Shown: positions 1-12,040 of the stretch, piece after piece
Position numbering within the stretch: the first letter of the stretch is position 1
How the letters are laid out: every line of letters begins with the position of its first letter
DNA from: Bettongia penicillata ogilbyi
Lineage: Eukaryota; Chordata; Mammalia; Diprotodontia; Potoroidae
Length of the DNA stretch: 64,000 nucleotides
Reading direction: 5' to 3'
NCBI GenBank assembly: GCA_023548195.1
Contig: JAJHZJ010000014.1
Coordinates: 11,756,718 to 11,820,717, forward strand
Position numbers and translations under genes: made by a program
The notes under the pieces: generated by a model
What the model was told of the DNA's origin: nothing
What the model saw: only the letters and a program-made list of their open reading frames with translations
Database searches by the model: none

Positions 1-96
1 AGGGAAGAAGCAGTAAGGGTAAAGGGGAGGAAATGGAAGGTGGGGCTAAAAGAAGGAAAGGAAGGCTGCAGGAAGTGGTGTGAAAGGTGAAAACTA

Positions 97-858
97 GTGA
101 GGAGGGGAAGGGAGACTGGAGAAGCAAAAGCACAAACAGTGGGAAAGGGCATGGAGGGAGATACGCAGATTGTAATCATAACTGTGAATGAGAATGGAAT
201 GAACTCTCACATAAAACAGAGATGGATAGCAGAAAGGATTAAAAGCAGTAATCCAACAATATGTTGTTTGCAAGAAACACATTTGAAATGGGGGGATACA
301 CGCAGGGTAAAAGTCAAAGGTTGGAGCAGAATATATTGTGCTTCAGCTGATGTAAGAAAAGCAGGAGTAGCAATCCTAATTTCAGACAAGACAAACACAG
401 AAATACACCTAATCAAAAGGGATAAGGAAGGAAACTACATCCTGTTAAAAGGTACCATGGATAATGAAGTAATGCCATTGCTACACATGTATTGTCCAAT
501 TGTTATAACACCCAAATTCTTAGAGGAAAAGTTAGGGGAGTTGAAGGAAGAAATTGACAGCAAAACCATACTGGTGGGGTACCTCAAGCTCCCTCCTTCT
601 GAACTTGATAAATCTCACATCAGAATAAAGAATAAAGAGGTTAACGAGGTAAACAAAACTCTGGATAAGGTAGATATGATAGATCTCTGGAGAAAATTGA
701 GTGGATATAGACAGGAATATACATTTTCTCAGCGGTACATGGTGCATATAAAAAAAATTGACCGTGCAGTAGGACATCAAAACCTAACAATCCAGTGGAG
801 AAAAGCAGAGATTGTAAATGAATCCTTCTCAGATCAATGCAATAAAAATTATATGTAA
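97..858 (+). pseudogene. L1 ORF2 endonuclease domain, degraded (copy A)
   Basis: This open stretch of 253 codons covers the N-terminal apurinic/apyrimidinic-type endonuclease of L1 ORF2p, which nicks target DNA for target-primed reverse transcription. Recognisable blocks are the QETHL motif (bases about 275-290), an AGVAILISD block (about 360-390) and a GNYILLKG block. Several catalytic positions are altered: the usual N-V-N-G start reads VNENG, the G-D-F/L-N block reads GYLKLPP, and the final S-D-H reads SDQ. These changes predict an inactive nuclease. The true ORF2 start would lie near 150; upstream codons belong to the spacer. The reading frame is lost after 858. Confidence 0.85.
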
Positions 859-1339
859 TAAAAGACCACGGAAAAATAAACCAAAAATCAATTAGAAACT
901 AAAATCTATTCCTAAAGAAGGAGTGAGTTAAAGAAAAAATCAAAGAAACAATCAACAACTTCAAGAGAATGTCAATAATGAGACAACATACCAAATCTTA
1001 CGGAATGCTGCAAAAGCAGTTCTTAGAGGAAGTTTTATATCTTTGAAAGTCTACATAAATAAAATAGAGAAAGAGGAGATCAGTGACGTGGGTATGTATT
1101 TGAAAAAGCTAGAAAAAGAACAAATTGAAAAAACCCAAGCAAATACCAAATTAGAAATGCTGAAAACCAAAGGAGAGAATAATAAAAATTGAAATTAAGA
1201 AAACTATTGAACTAATAAATAAAACCAACAGTTGGTTTTATGAAAAAACTAATAGAATTTATAAATCTTTGGTCAAATGGATTAAAGAAAGGAAAGAAGA
1301 AAATAAAATTACTAATATCAAAAATGAAAGGTGATGAAC
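859..1339 (+). pseudogene. L1 ORF2 linker between endonuclease and RT (copy A), frame-broken
   Basis: This segment continues ORF2 of copy A but holds many stops in all frames. It aligns by eye with the open stretch at 52,374-52,757 in copy J, for example around 'tcaacaacttcaagagaatg', 'gttcttagaggaagtttt' and 'aaataaaatagagaaagaggag'. It encodes no domain I can name; in L1 it joins the endonuclease to the reverse transcriptase. It ends where the nested L1 begins. Confidence 0.75.
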
Positions 1340-1501
1340 AAGAAGACCAGGGAGGCCTGGAAGGATTTACATGATCTGATGCTGAGCAAAAGGAGCAGAA
1401 CCAGGAGAACTTTGTGCACAACAATGACCACAGTGTGCGAGAGTTTTTTCTGGTTGACTTGTAACTTTGTAATAATGCAAGGATTTACAAAAGAAAAAAT
1501 A
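1333..1501 (+). mobile_element. L1 copy B, 5'-truncated insertion into copy A (left part)
   Basis: A short plus-strand L1 fragment holds the extreme C-terminus of ORF2 (the AWKDLHDLMLSKRSRTRRT block) and the start of the 3' UTR. It matches the 3' end of copy A at 7201-7400. It is 5'-truncated and inserted into copy A; its 3' half resumes at 4399 after a HAL1 insertion and ends in an A-rich tail near 4740. The first bases (GATGAAC) could belong to either the target or the element, so there is microhomology at the 5' junction. Confidence 0.82.
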
Positions 1502-2556
1502 CCAATGGTGGTGTTCTTTTTTTATTTTAATTAATTTATTTAATTTTTTACATTCATTTTCACCAAATTTTGGGTTCCAAATTTTCTCCCCTACCCCTCC
1601 CCCCACCCCAGTACACCAAGCAATCTAATTTTCCCTATCACCAGTATGCCCTCTCTTCTAGCCTCCATCCCTTCTCTTGTCCCCATCTTCTCTTTTGTCC
1701 TGTAGGGCCAGATGACTTTCTATTCCAAATTAACTGTATTTTTTATTTCTTAGTAGCAACAACAATACTAAACAGTTGTTCCTAAAACTTTGAGTTCCAA
1801 ATTCTCCCCATTCCTCCCTCCTCACCCTTTCCTGTTCAGAAGGCAGGCAATTCAATATAGGCCATATCTGTGTAGTTTTGCAAATGACTTCGATGATAGT
1901 CGTGTTGTGCAAGACTAACTGTATTTCCCTCCATCCTATCCTGCCCCCCATTGTTTCTATTCTGTCTTTTGATCCTGTACCTCCCCGAATGTTGACTTAA
2001 AATTGCTCCCCCCTCCCATTGCCCTCCCTTCCATTATCTCCCCCCCTTGCTTATCTCCTTCTCCCCCACTTTCCTGTATTGTGAAATAGGTTTTCACACT
2101 AAAATGAGTGTTCATTTTATTCCTTACTTTAGTCAAGTGTGATGAGGGTAAACTTCTTGTTTTTTTTTTTTCTCAGCTCTCCTCTTTTTCCCTCCACTAA
2201 AAAGTCTCCTGCTTGCCTCTTGAATGAGATATAATTTATCCCATTCCATTTCACCCTCTTTCCTCCCACTACATTTCTCTCTCACCATTTACCTTAATTT
2301 CTTTTAAGATATGGTCCCATCCTATTCAATTCACTCTGTGCTCTCTGTCTCTGTATGTGCGTGCATTTGTGTATGTGTGTGTGTGCATGTGTGTACGTAT
2401 GTGTGTGTGTGTATGTGTGTGTGTGGTCCCACCAACTATCCAGTTACTGAAAAATTTTAAGAGTTACAAATATTGTCTTTCCATGTAGGAATGTAAACAG
2501 TTCACTTTTGGTAAGTCCCTTATGACTTCTTGCTGTTTACTTTTTCATGCTTCTTC

Positions 2557-3652
2557 TCATTCTTGTGTTTGAAAGTCACATTTTCTTTTCAGCTCTGGTC
2601 TTTCATCAAGAATGCTTGACAGTCCTCGATTTCATTGAAAAACCATATTTTCCCCTCAAGTATTACACTCAGTTTTGCTGGATAGGTGATTCTTGGTTTG
2701 AGTTCTAGTTGCTTGGACTTCTGGAATATCCTATTCCATGCCCTTCAATCCCTTAATGTAGAAGCTGCTAGATCTGGAGTTATCCTGATTGTATTTCCAC
2801 AATACTGGAATTGTTTCTTTCTAGCTGCTTGCAATATTTTCTCCTTGACCTGGAAATTCTGGAATTTGGCCACAATGTTCCTAGGAGTTTCTCTTTTTGG
2901 ATCTCTTTCAGGTGGTGATTGATGGATTCTTTCAATACTTATTTTGCCCTCTGGATGTAGAATATCAGGGCAGGTTTCCTCGATAATTTCATGGAAAATG
3001 ATGTCTAGGCTCTTTTTTTGATCATGACTTTCAGGTAGTATCATAATTTTTAAATTGTCTCTCCTGGATCTATTTTCCAGGTCAGTTGTTTTTCCAATTT
3101 CCAACATTCTCTTCCATTTTGTCATTCTTTTGGTTTTCTTTGGTGATTTCTTGGTTTCTCAGAAAGTCATTAGATTCCATCAGTTCCATTCTAATTTTGA
3201 GAGAAATATTATCTTCAGTGAGCTTTTGAACCTCTTTTTCCATTTGGCTAATTCTGCTTTTGAAAGCATTCTTCTCCTCATTGGCTTTTTGAACCTTTTT
3301 TGCCAATTGAGTGAGCCTATTTTTCAAGGTGTTATTTTCTTCAGCATTTTTTTGGGTCTCCTTTACCAAGGTATTGACCCGTTTTTTCATGCTTTTCTTG
3401 CATCTCTCTCATTTCTCTTCCCAGTTTTTCCTTCATCTGTATCACTTGATTTTCAAATTCCTTTTTGAGCTCTTCCATGGCCTGAGCCCACCGGACATCC
3501 CCCTGGGATATCTGGGATACAGAGGCCCCGACCTCCACATCTTTCCCTGATGGTAAGTATCCTTCCTTGTCATCAGAATTGAAAGGCAGGAACATCTGAA
3601 CCCCATCAAAGTAGCTTTCTATAATCTTATTTTTCTTCCCTTTTCTGGGCAT
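2557..3652 (-). pseudogene. HAL1 ORF1 (L1 ORF1p-like RNA-binding protein), frameshifted, copy a
   Basis: L1 ORF1p is a trimeric coiled-coil RNA-binding chaperone that packages element RNA. This copy starts with MPRKGKKNK at 3652. A charged N-terminus is followed by a long heptad-like coiled coil (about 3470-3170), then an RRM-like block (NRSRRDNLKIM, near 3070-3040) and the C-terminal domain (ERIHQSPPERDPKRETPRNI, near 2930-2870). It ends at the stop at 2557-2559. The frame is carried by three overlapping open pieces (3652-3341, 3390-3082, 3125-2745), so there are at least two frameshifts, and the copy cannot make the full protein of about 365 residues. Confidence 0.85.
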
Positions 3653-4364
3653 TTTCCCAGCCAGATGCTTGACTTCTGAGATTCATGTCCACCCCTGCCT
3701 AGATCCACCCAGCTAGTGCTTGGGGTCTGAGATTCAAATGGGCTTTCTGTGGCAGGTGGGGCTGCTATTCAATGTGAGTTTAAGTTCTGGTGCTCAGGTG
3801 GGGGCAGAGCCGCCTCCCCAGGCTCCGTTCCCACAGGGGCTTTATGGGGAGACCTTCAGTAATGGAGAGGTTGGGGGCAGGGCTGTCTCCCGGGCTCAGT
3901 TCCCTCAGGGGGTTTATGCAGAGAACTGAACTTCTGCCTGCTGCTACGTGCTGTCCCAGGCCACTGCTGCTGCCTCTGCCTCTGCCGCTCCCTCTGCCGC
4001 AGCCTCCTGAGGGGGCCTGAGTCACGGAGACACCCTGCTCCCCTCTTGGCCAGCCCAGACGTCTCTCTCACTGACCTGTAGCGTCTGTGGGCAGAGGGAC
4101 CTTCCCGGCCACCGGAGGTTCTGTCCCTGAAGCCTGCTCAGATCTACTCCTCTCAGCCACAAGGCCAGGGCAGCTCAGGGGTGTACTCCTCTTTCTGGGG
4201 TGTGATGGACTCTGGGGAAGGCTCCCCAGGGCTCTCTGGAATGGAAATCTTTTCCACTGTGTTTCTGCGCACCTTGCAGTGATCCAGAATTTGTGGGGAG
4301 GTCTTCTTGCAGGAAATATATGGGCTGTGGGTTTAGAGCTAGCATACGTGAGTCTTTCTACTCC

Positions 4365-4374
4365 GCCATCTTGG
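4365..4374 (-). promoter_or_regulatory. Probable YY1-type box at HAL1 5' end, copy a
   Basis: The minus strand reads CCAAGATGGC directly inside the element's 5' end. The same box sits at the 5' ends of the other HAL1 copies. CAAGATGGC is the YY1 core, and a YY1 site near the 5' end of human L1 is known to help place its transcription start. Function here is inferred from position and conservation between copies. Confidence 0.5.
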
Positions 4375-4384
4375 CTCCACCTCC

Positions 4385-4740
4385 CCAATGGTGGTTTTCT
4401 AAGGCAAAATTCCTTCCACTCTCAGAGAAAGAAATATGGAAGTCATTCACAGAATATAGCAGATCATGTTTGTGTGTGGGAGGGGGTTAGTGTATTATGT
4501 TTTGATTTCTATATGATTTCTTCCATTTATTTTAGTGCGACTACATAGTATGACTATAGTGATAATGTACGCAATAGGAAAGTATATGTAGAACCTATAC
4601 AGAATTGTATGCTGTCATGGGGAGGGAGGAGGGTAGTGGGGGGAAGGTGTGGGGCTGATAAAATCTTAATTTTAAAGAAGTGATTGTAGAACATTAAAAA
4701 AAAGAATAATAAAATAAAATTTAAAAAACTGGAAAAAAAA
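4385..4740 (+). mobile_element. L1 copy B, right part (3' UTR and A-rich tail)
   Basis: This is the 3' UTR of the nested L1, continuing from 1501 after the HAL1 insertion. It matches L1 3' UTRs elsewhere in the window, for example the reverse complement of 16,745-17,100. Common features are 'ttccatttattttagt', 'gtatatgtagaacctatacagaattgtatgctgtcatgggg' and 'gattgtagaacatt'. It ends in an A-rich tail at 4690-4740, after which copy A resumes with a duplicated target sequence. Confidence 0.85.
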
Positions 4741-7348
4741 TGAAAGTGATGAACTCACCTCCAAAGAGGAGGAAATTAAAACAATAACTAGAAATTACTT
4801 TGCCCAACTTTATGCCCAGAAATTCAAAAATCTAAATGAGCTGGATGAGTATTTTAAAACATACAAATTGCCCAGACTAGCAGAAGAGAAAGTTGAATAT
4901 TAAACAACTCCATCTCAGAAAGAGAAATTGAAAAAGCCATCAATTAACGCCCTAGGAAGGAAATATCCAGAACCAGATGGATTTAAAAATGAATTACATC
5001 AAACATTTAAAGAACAGTTAATTCCAATACTATGCAGACTATTCTTGAAAACTGGGGAAGAAGAAGTCTTCCCAATTTCTTTCTATGATACAAATATGGT
5101 TTTGATACTTAAACCAGAAAGATAAATTAGAGAAAGAAAATTATAGACCAATTTCTCTAATGGAGATGTAAAAATTTCAAATAAGATTTTAGAAAAACAA
5201 ATACACTATCTTATCAAGAGAATAATACATTATGATCAGGTAGGATTCATACCAGCAATGCAGGACTGGTTCAATATTGGCAATACTATTAGCATTATGG
5301 ATCATATCAACAAAACCTGACAGAAACCACATGATCATATCAATAAATACAGAAAAAGCTTTAAACAAAATACAACAACAATTGCTATTAAAAATGCTGG
5401 AGAACATAGGAATAAAGGGAACTTTTCATAAAATAATAAGCAGTATCTACCCAAAACTTTCAGCAACCATTATATTCAATATGGATAAGCTAGATGCATT
5501 TCCAATAAGATCAGGGGTGAAAGAAGGATGTCCATTATCACCACTGTTATTGAATATGGTGCTAGAAATATTAGCTGCAGTGATTAGACAAGATAAAGAA
5601 ATGGAAGAAATAGGAACAGGCAAAGAAGAAACTACATAATCACTGTTTTCAAATGATATGATGAAATACTTAGAGAATCCCAGAGATTCAAGTAAAAAAC
5701 TACTTGAAATAAAAAACAACTTTGGCAAAGTTGCAGGTTACAAAATAAAGCAGCACAAATCTTCTCCTTTCCTATATATTAGTAACAAAGTCCAACAGCA
5801 AGAGATAAAAATAGAAATCCCATTTAAAGCTAGGGTAGACAGTATAAGATATTTGGGAATTTACCTGCGAAAACAAACCAGGGACTATATGAACACAATT
5901 ATAAGACACTTTTCGCGTAAATAATGTCAGACCTAAGTAAGTATAAAAACATGAGTTGCTTATGGGTAATCCAAGCCAATACAATAAAATTACAAATCTA
6001 CCTTAATCAATTTACTTATTTAGTGATATACCAATTAAACTACCAGATCTGGAAGAACAAAAGGTTCAGAATATCAAAGGGACTAATGAAAAGAAATGCT
6101 AGGGAAGGTGGCCTAGTGCTACCAGATCTCAAACTGTATTATTAAGCAGCAGTTATCATAGCCTCTTGGTACTGGCTAAGAAATGGAAGAGTAGACAAGT
6201 GAAATAAACTAGGTATTGAAGACACACCAGCCAACGAATATAGTGAACTGCTTTTTGATAAACCCAAGGACCCCAGCTTCTGGGATAAGAGCTCAGTGTT
6301 AGACAAAAATTGTTGGAAAACTGGATAACAATCTGGTGGAAACTAGGCATAGGCTCATGCCTGACACCATACACAAGAGTGAAGTCCAAATGGGTACATG
6401 ATCTAGGTAGAAGAATTGATACCATGGACGCCCTGAAGAAGCAAGGAATAATACATTTATCAGATTTATGGAGAAAGGAAGAATTTTTTTTTTTTTTACT
6501 GAAGAAAAGATAGAGAGCATTAAAAAGTACAAGATGGACAATTTTGTTTACATTAAACTGAAAAGTTTTTGCACAACCAAACCCGATGCAACCAAAATTT
6601 GGAGGGATGTAGTATATTGAGAAAGAATTTTTACAGCTAATCTTGAGGATAAAGTCCTCATTTCTAGACTACCTGGAGAAGTGAGTCAAAGGAATAGCAA
6701 TACAAGTCATTTCCCAATTGATAAGTGGTCAAAGGACATGAACAGGCAATTTTCAGGGGAAGAAATTAAAGTTATCTATAATCATATGAAAAAATGCTCT
6801 AAATCACTTTTGATTAGAGAGATAAAAGTCAAAACAACTTTGAGGTACCACATCACATCGATTAGATTGACAAACATGACAGAATAGGAAAATGATAAAT
6901 GTTGGAGAGGATGTGGGAGAGTTGGAACACTAATTCATTGTTGGTGTAGCTGTAAGCTCATCCAGTCATTCTGGAGAGCAGTTTGGAACTATGCCCAAAG
7001 AACTACAAAAATGTACATACCCAGTATTATCACTTCTAGGACTTTAACTGCAAAATATCATAAAAATGGGAAAGGGTTCCACATGTACAAAAATAATTTA
7101 TAGCAGCATTTTCTGTAGTGGTCAAAACCTGGAAATCAAGGGGATGTCCATCAGTTGGGGAACGGCTCAATAAATTATTGTACTTGAATGTAATGGAATA
7201 CTATTGTGCTATAAGAAATGATGAACAGGTAGACTTCAGAGAGGGATGGCAAGACTTATATAATCTGATGCTGAGTGAAAAGAGCAGAACCAGGAGAACT
7301 TTGTGCACAACAATGACCACTGTGTGTGAGAGGTTTTTTTCTCTTTGA
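4741..7348 (+). pseudogene. L1 ORF2 reverse transcriptase and C-terminal region, degraded (copy A)
   Basis: Short open pieces cover the RT and downstream parts of ORF2p. The RT palm is at 5277-5639 (MIISINTEKALNKIQ and GVKEGCPLSPLLLNMVLE blocks). The catalytic F-A-D-D box reads F-S-N-D near 5645-5660, so the second metal-binding position is lost. Further pieces at 5658-5924, 5924-6145, 6310-6513 and 6681-6887 give the thumb and connecting regions. The C-terminus is at 7118-7348 (WKSRGCPSVGERLNKLL to TLCTTMTTVCERFF). It holds frameshifts and stops throughout. Confidence 0.85.
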
Positions 7349-7640
7349 TTTGGGTCTTCATAGCAATGCAAGGACATAAAAAAAAAAAAAATTCCCAATG
7401 GTCTTTTAAGGCAAAGTGCCTTCCACACCCAGGGAAAGAACTATGGAATTCAACCACAGAATATAGCAAATCATTTTGTGTGTATGTGTGAGTGTGTGTG
7501 TGTGTGTGCATGTATAATATTTTGGTTTGTTACATAACTTCTTCCATTTATTTTAATTTTTCTACCCTGCGTGCCTATAGTGAAAATGTATTCAATCGAA
7601 ATGTATAAAAATAAATAAAATGAATAAAAAAAAGAAAAAT
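4741..7640 (+). mobile_element. L1 retrotransposon copy A, 3' segment
   Basis: L1 copy A resumes at the point left at 1339 and runs through the ORF2 reverse transcriptase, the C-terminal region and the 3' UTR to an A-rich tail near 7600-7640. A (GT)n tract lies at 7477-7510 in the 3' UTR. Many frame breaks show an old, inactive copy. Confidence 0.88.
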
Positions 7641-7644
7641 TCCA

Positions 7645-8455
7645 TTTATCCCTATGCTCTCCAGTGCTTTTCCTAGGAATGGGTGTTATGTTTAGTCGAA
7701 AGTTTTTCCTGCATCTGTTGAGATAATCATTTTTTTTCCTGTTTGGCTTGTTGTTGATATGATCAACAATGCTGGTAATTTTCCTAATATTGAACCTCCC
7801 CTGAATTCCTGGTATGAATCCTACCTCATCGTAATGTGTTATTCTCAAGATGTTACTCTACTATTTTTGCTAAAATCTTATTTAAACCTTTTGCATCTGT
7901 ATTCGTTAGAGAAATTTGTCTACAATTTTCTTTCTCTTTTTTGGCTCCTCATGGTTCAGGTATCAAAACGATATTTGTACTATAAAAAGAATTTGGGAGG
8001 ACTCCTTCTTCCCCAATTTTCCCCAATACTCTATATAGTATTGGAATTCCCTGTTCTTTAGAAGTTTGTTAGAATTCACTTGTAAATCCTTCTGGTCCTG
8101 GAGATTTTTCCCTGGGAAGTTCATTCCTGGCTTGTTCAGTTTCTTTTGCTGATATGAGGTTATTTAAATATTCAACTTCCTATGCTTTTAATCTAGGGAA
8201 TTTATATTTTTTTAAAATAATCATCCATCTCATTTAGATTGTTGAATTTATGGGTATAAATTTGGGGGGAGCAATTAATATTTTTTTAATTTCTTCTTCA
8301 TTGTGGATGAGTTCACCCCTTTCTCTTTTGATATTGGTAATTGGTTTTCTTTTTAAAAAATTCAAATTCACCAAAGGTTTGTCAATTTTATTGTTTTTTT
8401 CTCTTCCTGTAAAGTTTTCTAGGTTTTTCTGAATTCTATCTGCTCATCATTTGTT
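7645..8455 (-). mobile_element. L1 fragment copy C (ORF2 RT and upstream linker)
   Basis: The minus strand reads as an old L1 ORF2. The GFIPGIQGRFNIRKI ... IVDHINNK block (7848-7750) is the RT fragment also seen at 53,330-53,410 on the plus strand. Higher coordinates continue toward the ORF2 linker ('aattttcaattt...ttcacccctttctc'). No intact frame remains. Confidence 0.75.
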
Positions 8456-8672
8456 AAAGTATGGCAGTGTTCCATTATAATTATATATGATGACTTCTTC
8501 AGCCATTCCCTGGTTCATGTACATCCCCTCCATTTCCAAGTATTGGCCTCCACAAAGAGATCTGATGCTGGATGAGAGAGTATTGACATTCTTATAGCCA
8601 TTTGGGCATAGCAATTAATTGATCTTCTGAATGGATTTATCAGTTCAAAACTCCATCAACAACTTCTGGGAG
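8456..8672 (-). mobile_element. L1 fragment copy D (ORF2 C-terminal end)
   Basis: The sequence around 8500-8660 (TTCAGCCATTCCCTGGTTC, TTGGGCATAGCAATTAATTG, AACTCCATCAACAAC) is the antisense of the ORF2 C-terminal region seen at 6940-7200. It lies on the wrong side of copy C to be part of the same uninterrupted element, so it is a separate insertion or a rearranged piece. Confidence 0.55.
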
Positions 8673-9479
8673 TCAAGGTGGTAGAGTAAGCAGTGTATCA
8701 TCATAAGTTTCCCATATTCATCTCTGAACAACCATAAAATGGACCCAAAATATGTCTTGGAACAGCAGAAACAGCCAAAAGATGGGTTGAAACACTCCAT
8801 TAACCCAAGAAACTTGGATGATCATCAAGAAAGGTCTATCTCATTCACATAGAAGATGAACACAGTTCTGAACAGGAAGCATTCATACAAGGCTTGACAA
8901 AATGGTGGGACATCCTGAACCCTACTGTGGTGGAACAGGCAAATGCCACCACCAAGGTTCCTCATGTGCCTCAGTATAGCCAGGTAAAAGGACAAACTTC
9001 AACTCGGAGAACTGTCACACGCTTCAGCACAGCCCAGGTAACTTTCAGCAGATAGACTTCATGACTCTCAGTGTAACTTCAGGGAAATACAGAACCACTC
9101 CTCAAGCCTCAACACAAGGCAGACACCAGCACTAGGTCCTCAACTCAACACCAGATAGCTGGCAGAACTCCACTGCCTCCAGCAGCCTCAGTCACCCTCT
9201 ATCCTACCTATCAGACATATAGTTATCCTCTGGGACTCAGGGAAACATCAGTGCAGTACTAGCCAAACAACCAGGGCCTATAGACCCTGGCAAAAGAAAC
9301 CTCAGACAGTCCCCTTTCCACCCTGGGGGCAGTGCTCAGTTTTAAAAATAAGTAAAAAGGCCCAAAAGGATGAGCAAAAAAAAACAGCAAACAGAGACTA
9401 TAACCATATAAATGGTGGCAGAAAAGATTGAGATATAAAATCAGAAGAGCACAGCAATGTCAAAACCTCAAAGAAAAAT

Positions 9480-10375
9480 TGGAAGTGGTCCCTAACCCAG
9501 AAAGAACTTGTGGAAAAACTCAGAAAGAACTTAAAAATCATATAAGAAAAAATTTATCGTTTAAGAAAAACTGGGGGAAGAAATGAGAATGATGGAAAAG
9601 AATTTTGAAAAAGGAGTCAACAGCTTAGAAAAATTAACCAGTTGCTTACAAAGTAGAACTGGACAAATGGAAAAGGAAGTACAAAACTCACTGAAGGAAA
9701 CAACTCCTTATAAAGTACAGTTGGCTAAATGAAATGAAAGGTAACTGAGTCACACTCCTACTTTAAAGTTTGAATTGGAAAAGTGGAAGCTAATTACTCT
9801 ATTGGACATCAAGAATCAAATAAATTTAAATGAATGAAAAGGTGAAAGAAAATGAAAAATATCAGATGGGAAAAACAGCTGACCTGGACATTTGATCTAG
9901 GATAGGCAATGCCAAAATCATTGGACTACCTGAAAACCATAATCAAAAGGAGGAACTGAACAACATCTTTTGAGAAATTATGAAGGAAAACTGCCATGAT
10001 ATTCAGGAACCAGAGGGCAACTTTGGCATTGAAGAAATCAAGCGATGAGTCCAGGAAAGAGATCCCAAAATAAGAACTCCAAGGTCAAATTTCAGTACTC
10101 TTAGGTTAAGGAAAAATAATGAAAATGTCTGGAAAGAAAGTATTCAAATACCAGGGAACCAGCAGCTGCAACATTAAAGGATTACAAGTCATGATATATG
10201 TTACTCTAGAAGGCAAAGGTGAAAGGACTGCAAGAACCAGCGATCCAAGGAAACTAAGCATAACACTTCCAGGAGAAAAAGGAAGTTCATTCAATGAAAT
10301 AGAAGGATCGCGAGTTTTCATAAGGACATCACCAAAATGGAACAAAAAAATCTGATCTCCAATATTAAGATCCAA
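9480..10375 (+). pseudogene. L1 ORF1 remnant (copy E)
   Basis: Coiled-coil-coding sequence ('gagaatgatggaaaagaattttgaaaaaggagtcaac') is followed by RRM-region and C-terminal-domain remnants. Only 10,119-10,355 stays open for long (78 codons, ending SRVFIRTSPKWNKK). It parallels ORF1 of the HAL1 copies but is much more diverged, with many stops and frameshifts. Confidence 0.65.
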
Positions 10376-11369
10376 GAGAAGCCTAAAAAGGTGAGCAGAG
10401 AAAAGAAAACTAAATTATTTACATCCCTATATGAAACGATGATGGTATTTGCAGTTCTTAAAAATTGTGCCACTAAAAGTTCAGCTAGGAGTGATATACA
10501 TAGACAGAGGGTACAGGTACAAGGTGAATTGGAGAGGACATAAAAAATTAGGAGATGAGAAAGAGGAGTACTAGGTGGAGAAGGAAGCGAGAAGTAGAAC
10601 ATGGTTTTATTTCACATGACATGTGAGAAACCTAATACAATGAATCAAAAGATGGGAGAGAGTGGTATGCATTGCTTGAACATTGCATTAGTATTGGTTC
10701 AAAATGGGAATAATAAGCACTGTCAGTTAAACACAGAAATATATCTTACCAAATAGGAAAGTAGGAGGGGAGAATAAGTTAAGGAAAATGTTTACAAAAG
10801 AGAGGGCAGACTAAGGCAAGGTGTTAAACAGAAGCCAAACATTGTCAAGGAAGTAAAGGGTGAAAGGAGAGTGAGGACAAAGCAGGCAGAGAAATAGGAT
10901 GGAGGAAAATACAGCAATCATAATTGCGAATGGGATGACCTCTTTCATAAAATGGAAGTGGATGAAAAACCTATCAAAAACCAGAATAGAACAATATTTG
11001 TTTACAAGAAAGATGTTGAAGCAGAGACAAAGAGTAAAGGTAAGGAGATGTAGCACACTTTATTAATCCTTTAACTTCTGCTGAACTTAGAAGTTTAACT
11101 TAGAATCATTTAACTTCAGGTGAAGGTAAAGAGAAAGGAAACTACATCTTGCTACAAGGTACCATAGACAAGGTAATATTGATACTACATGCATATGTAC
11201 CAAGTGGTATGCCATCCAAATTCTTAAAGAGAAGTTGTGAGTTACAGTTTCATGACCAAACAAGAGATACAGTGCATTACAAAATATTAAAAAAATACAG
11301 AATTTTGATTATATAAATTAAAACTTGTTTGCACAAACGAAATCAGTGGAACCATAATTAGAAGAAAAG

Positions 11370-12040
11370 TTGAGAAGTAATCTTTACAGCAAGTGTCTCA
11401 AATACTTAGAAAACTGCATCAAATCTATAAGAATACAAGTATTTCATCAGTTGTTAAATGGTCAAGGATATGACCAGGCAGTTTTGTTTGAAGAAATTAA
11501 AACTATCTTTAGATATATGAAGAAGTGTTCTAAATCACTTTTGATTAGAGAATGTAAATTAAAACAACTTGAGGTGCCACACAATATGGCACCTAATTGA
11601 CTAACATAGCAAGAAAGGAAAATGACATATGTTGGAGAGGATGTGGGAAACTTAGGACACTAATGCACTGTTGGTGGAGTTGTGAACTGGTCAACCATTC
11701 TGGAGATCCATTTGGAACTATGTCCAAAGGGCAACCAATCTGTGCATATCCTTTGATGTAGCAACTACAGTACTAGGTCGTAAAAGATCATAAAAATGTG
11801 CATGTGCATGTGGAAAAGAAAATTTTATAGTGTCCATTTTTATGGTGACAAAGTATTGGAAATTGTGGGGATGCCCATCAGATTGGGGAATGGCTCAACA
11901 ATCTGTGCACTATGTATGCAATGGTATAGCATAGTGCAAAAGTAAATTATGAACAGGCAGATTTCAGATAAAACCTGAAAAGATTTGTACAAACTCATGT
12001 AGAGTGATTTGAGAAGAATCATGAAAATATTGTACATTCA
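11370..12040 (+). pseudogene. L1 ORF2 C-terminal remnant (copy E)
   Basis: 'gaagtgttctaaatcacttttgattagagaa', 'atgttggagaggatgtggga' and 'tgggaatggctcaacaatctgtgc' match the ORF2 C-terminal region of copies A and J (for example 6780-7190). The longest open piece is 11,370-11,600. It is fragmented by stops and frameshifts. Confidence 0.7.

Larger units (their letters stand above)
1..1339 (+). mobile_element. L1 retrotransposon copy A, 5' segment (host of nested insertions)
   Basis: The window opens inside an L1 on the plus strand. Bases 1-150 are a purine-rich stretch like the spacer between ORF1 and ORF2 in the L1 at 51.3-51.66 kb. ORF2 begins near 150 and runs through the endonuclease region into the linker before the reverse transcriptase. 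At about 1339 the element is interrupted and resumes at 4741 in the same register of the L1 sequence. The broken ends share the 19-base target duplication described under findings. The 5' part lies outside the window. Confidence 0.88.
1516..4384 (-). mobile_element. HAL1-like half-L1 element, copy a
   Basis: This is a complete-looking minus-strand element of about 2.87 kb. Its 5' end is near 4384, beginning with the GGAGCCAAGATGG box. It has a GC-rich 5' UTR (about 3655-4384), an L1-type ORF1 (3652-2557), a purine-rich spacer with a (CA)n tract (2340-2425), and a 3' end with the A-rich tail at 1516-1540. There is no trace of ORF2, so it resembles the half-L1 (HAL1) class, which must borrow L1 reverse transcriptase. 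It is flanked by a 14-base duplication (1502-1515 and 4385-4398, one mismatch) and lies in L1 copy B. Naming it HAL1 is inference from structure. Confidence 0.85.

Noticed and set aside
3055..3550. Phe/Leu-rich plus-strand frames (also at 29,507-29,899 and 57,222-57,404)
   Set aside because: These are antisense shadows of the HAL1 ORF1 coiled coil.
3720..4548. Several overlapping Gly/Pro/Arg-rich frames on both strands (also at 30,096-30,909, 40,809-41,400 and 57,808-58,541)
   Set aside because: They fall in the GC-rich 5' UTR of HAL1 copies, occur on both strands at once, and are not kept in the same frame between copies.
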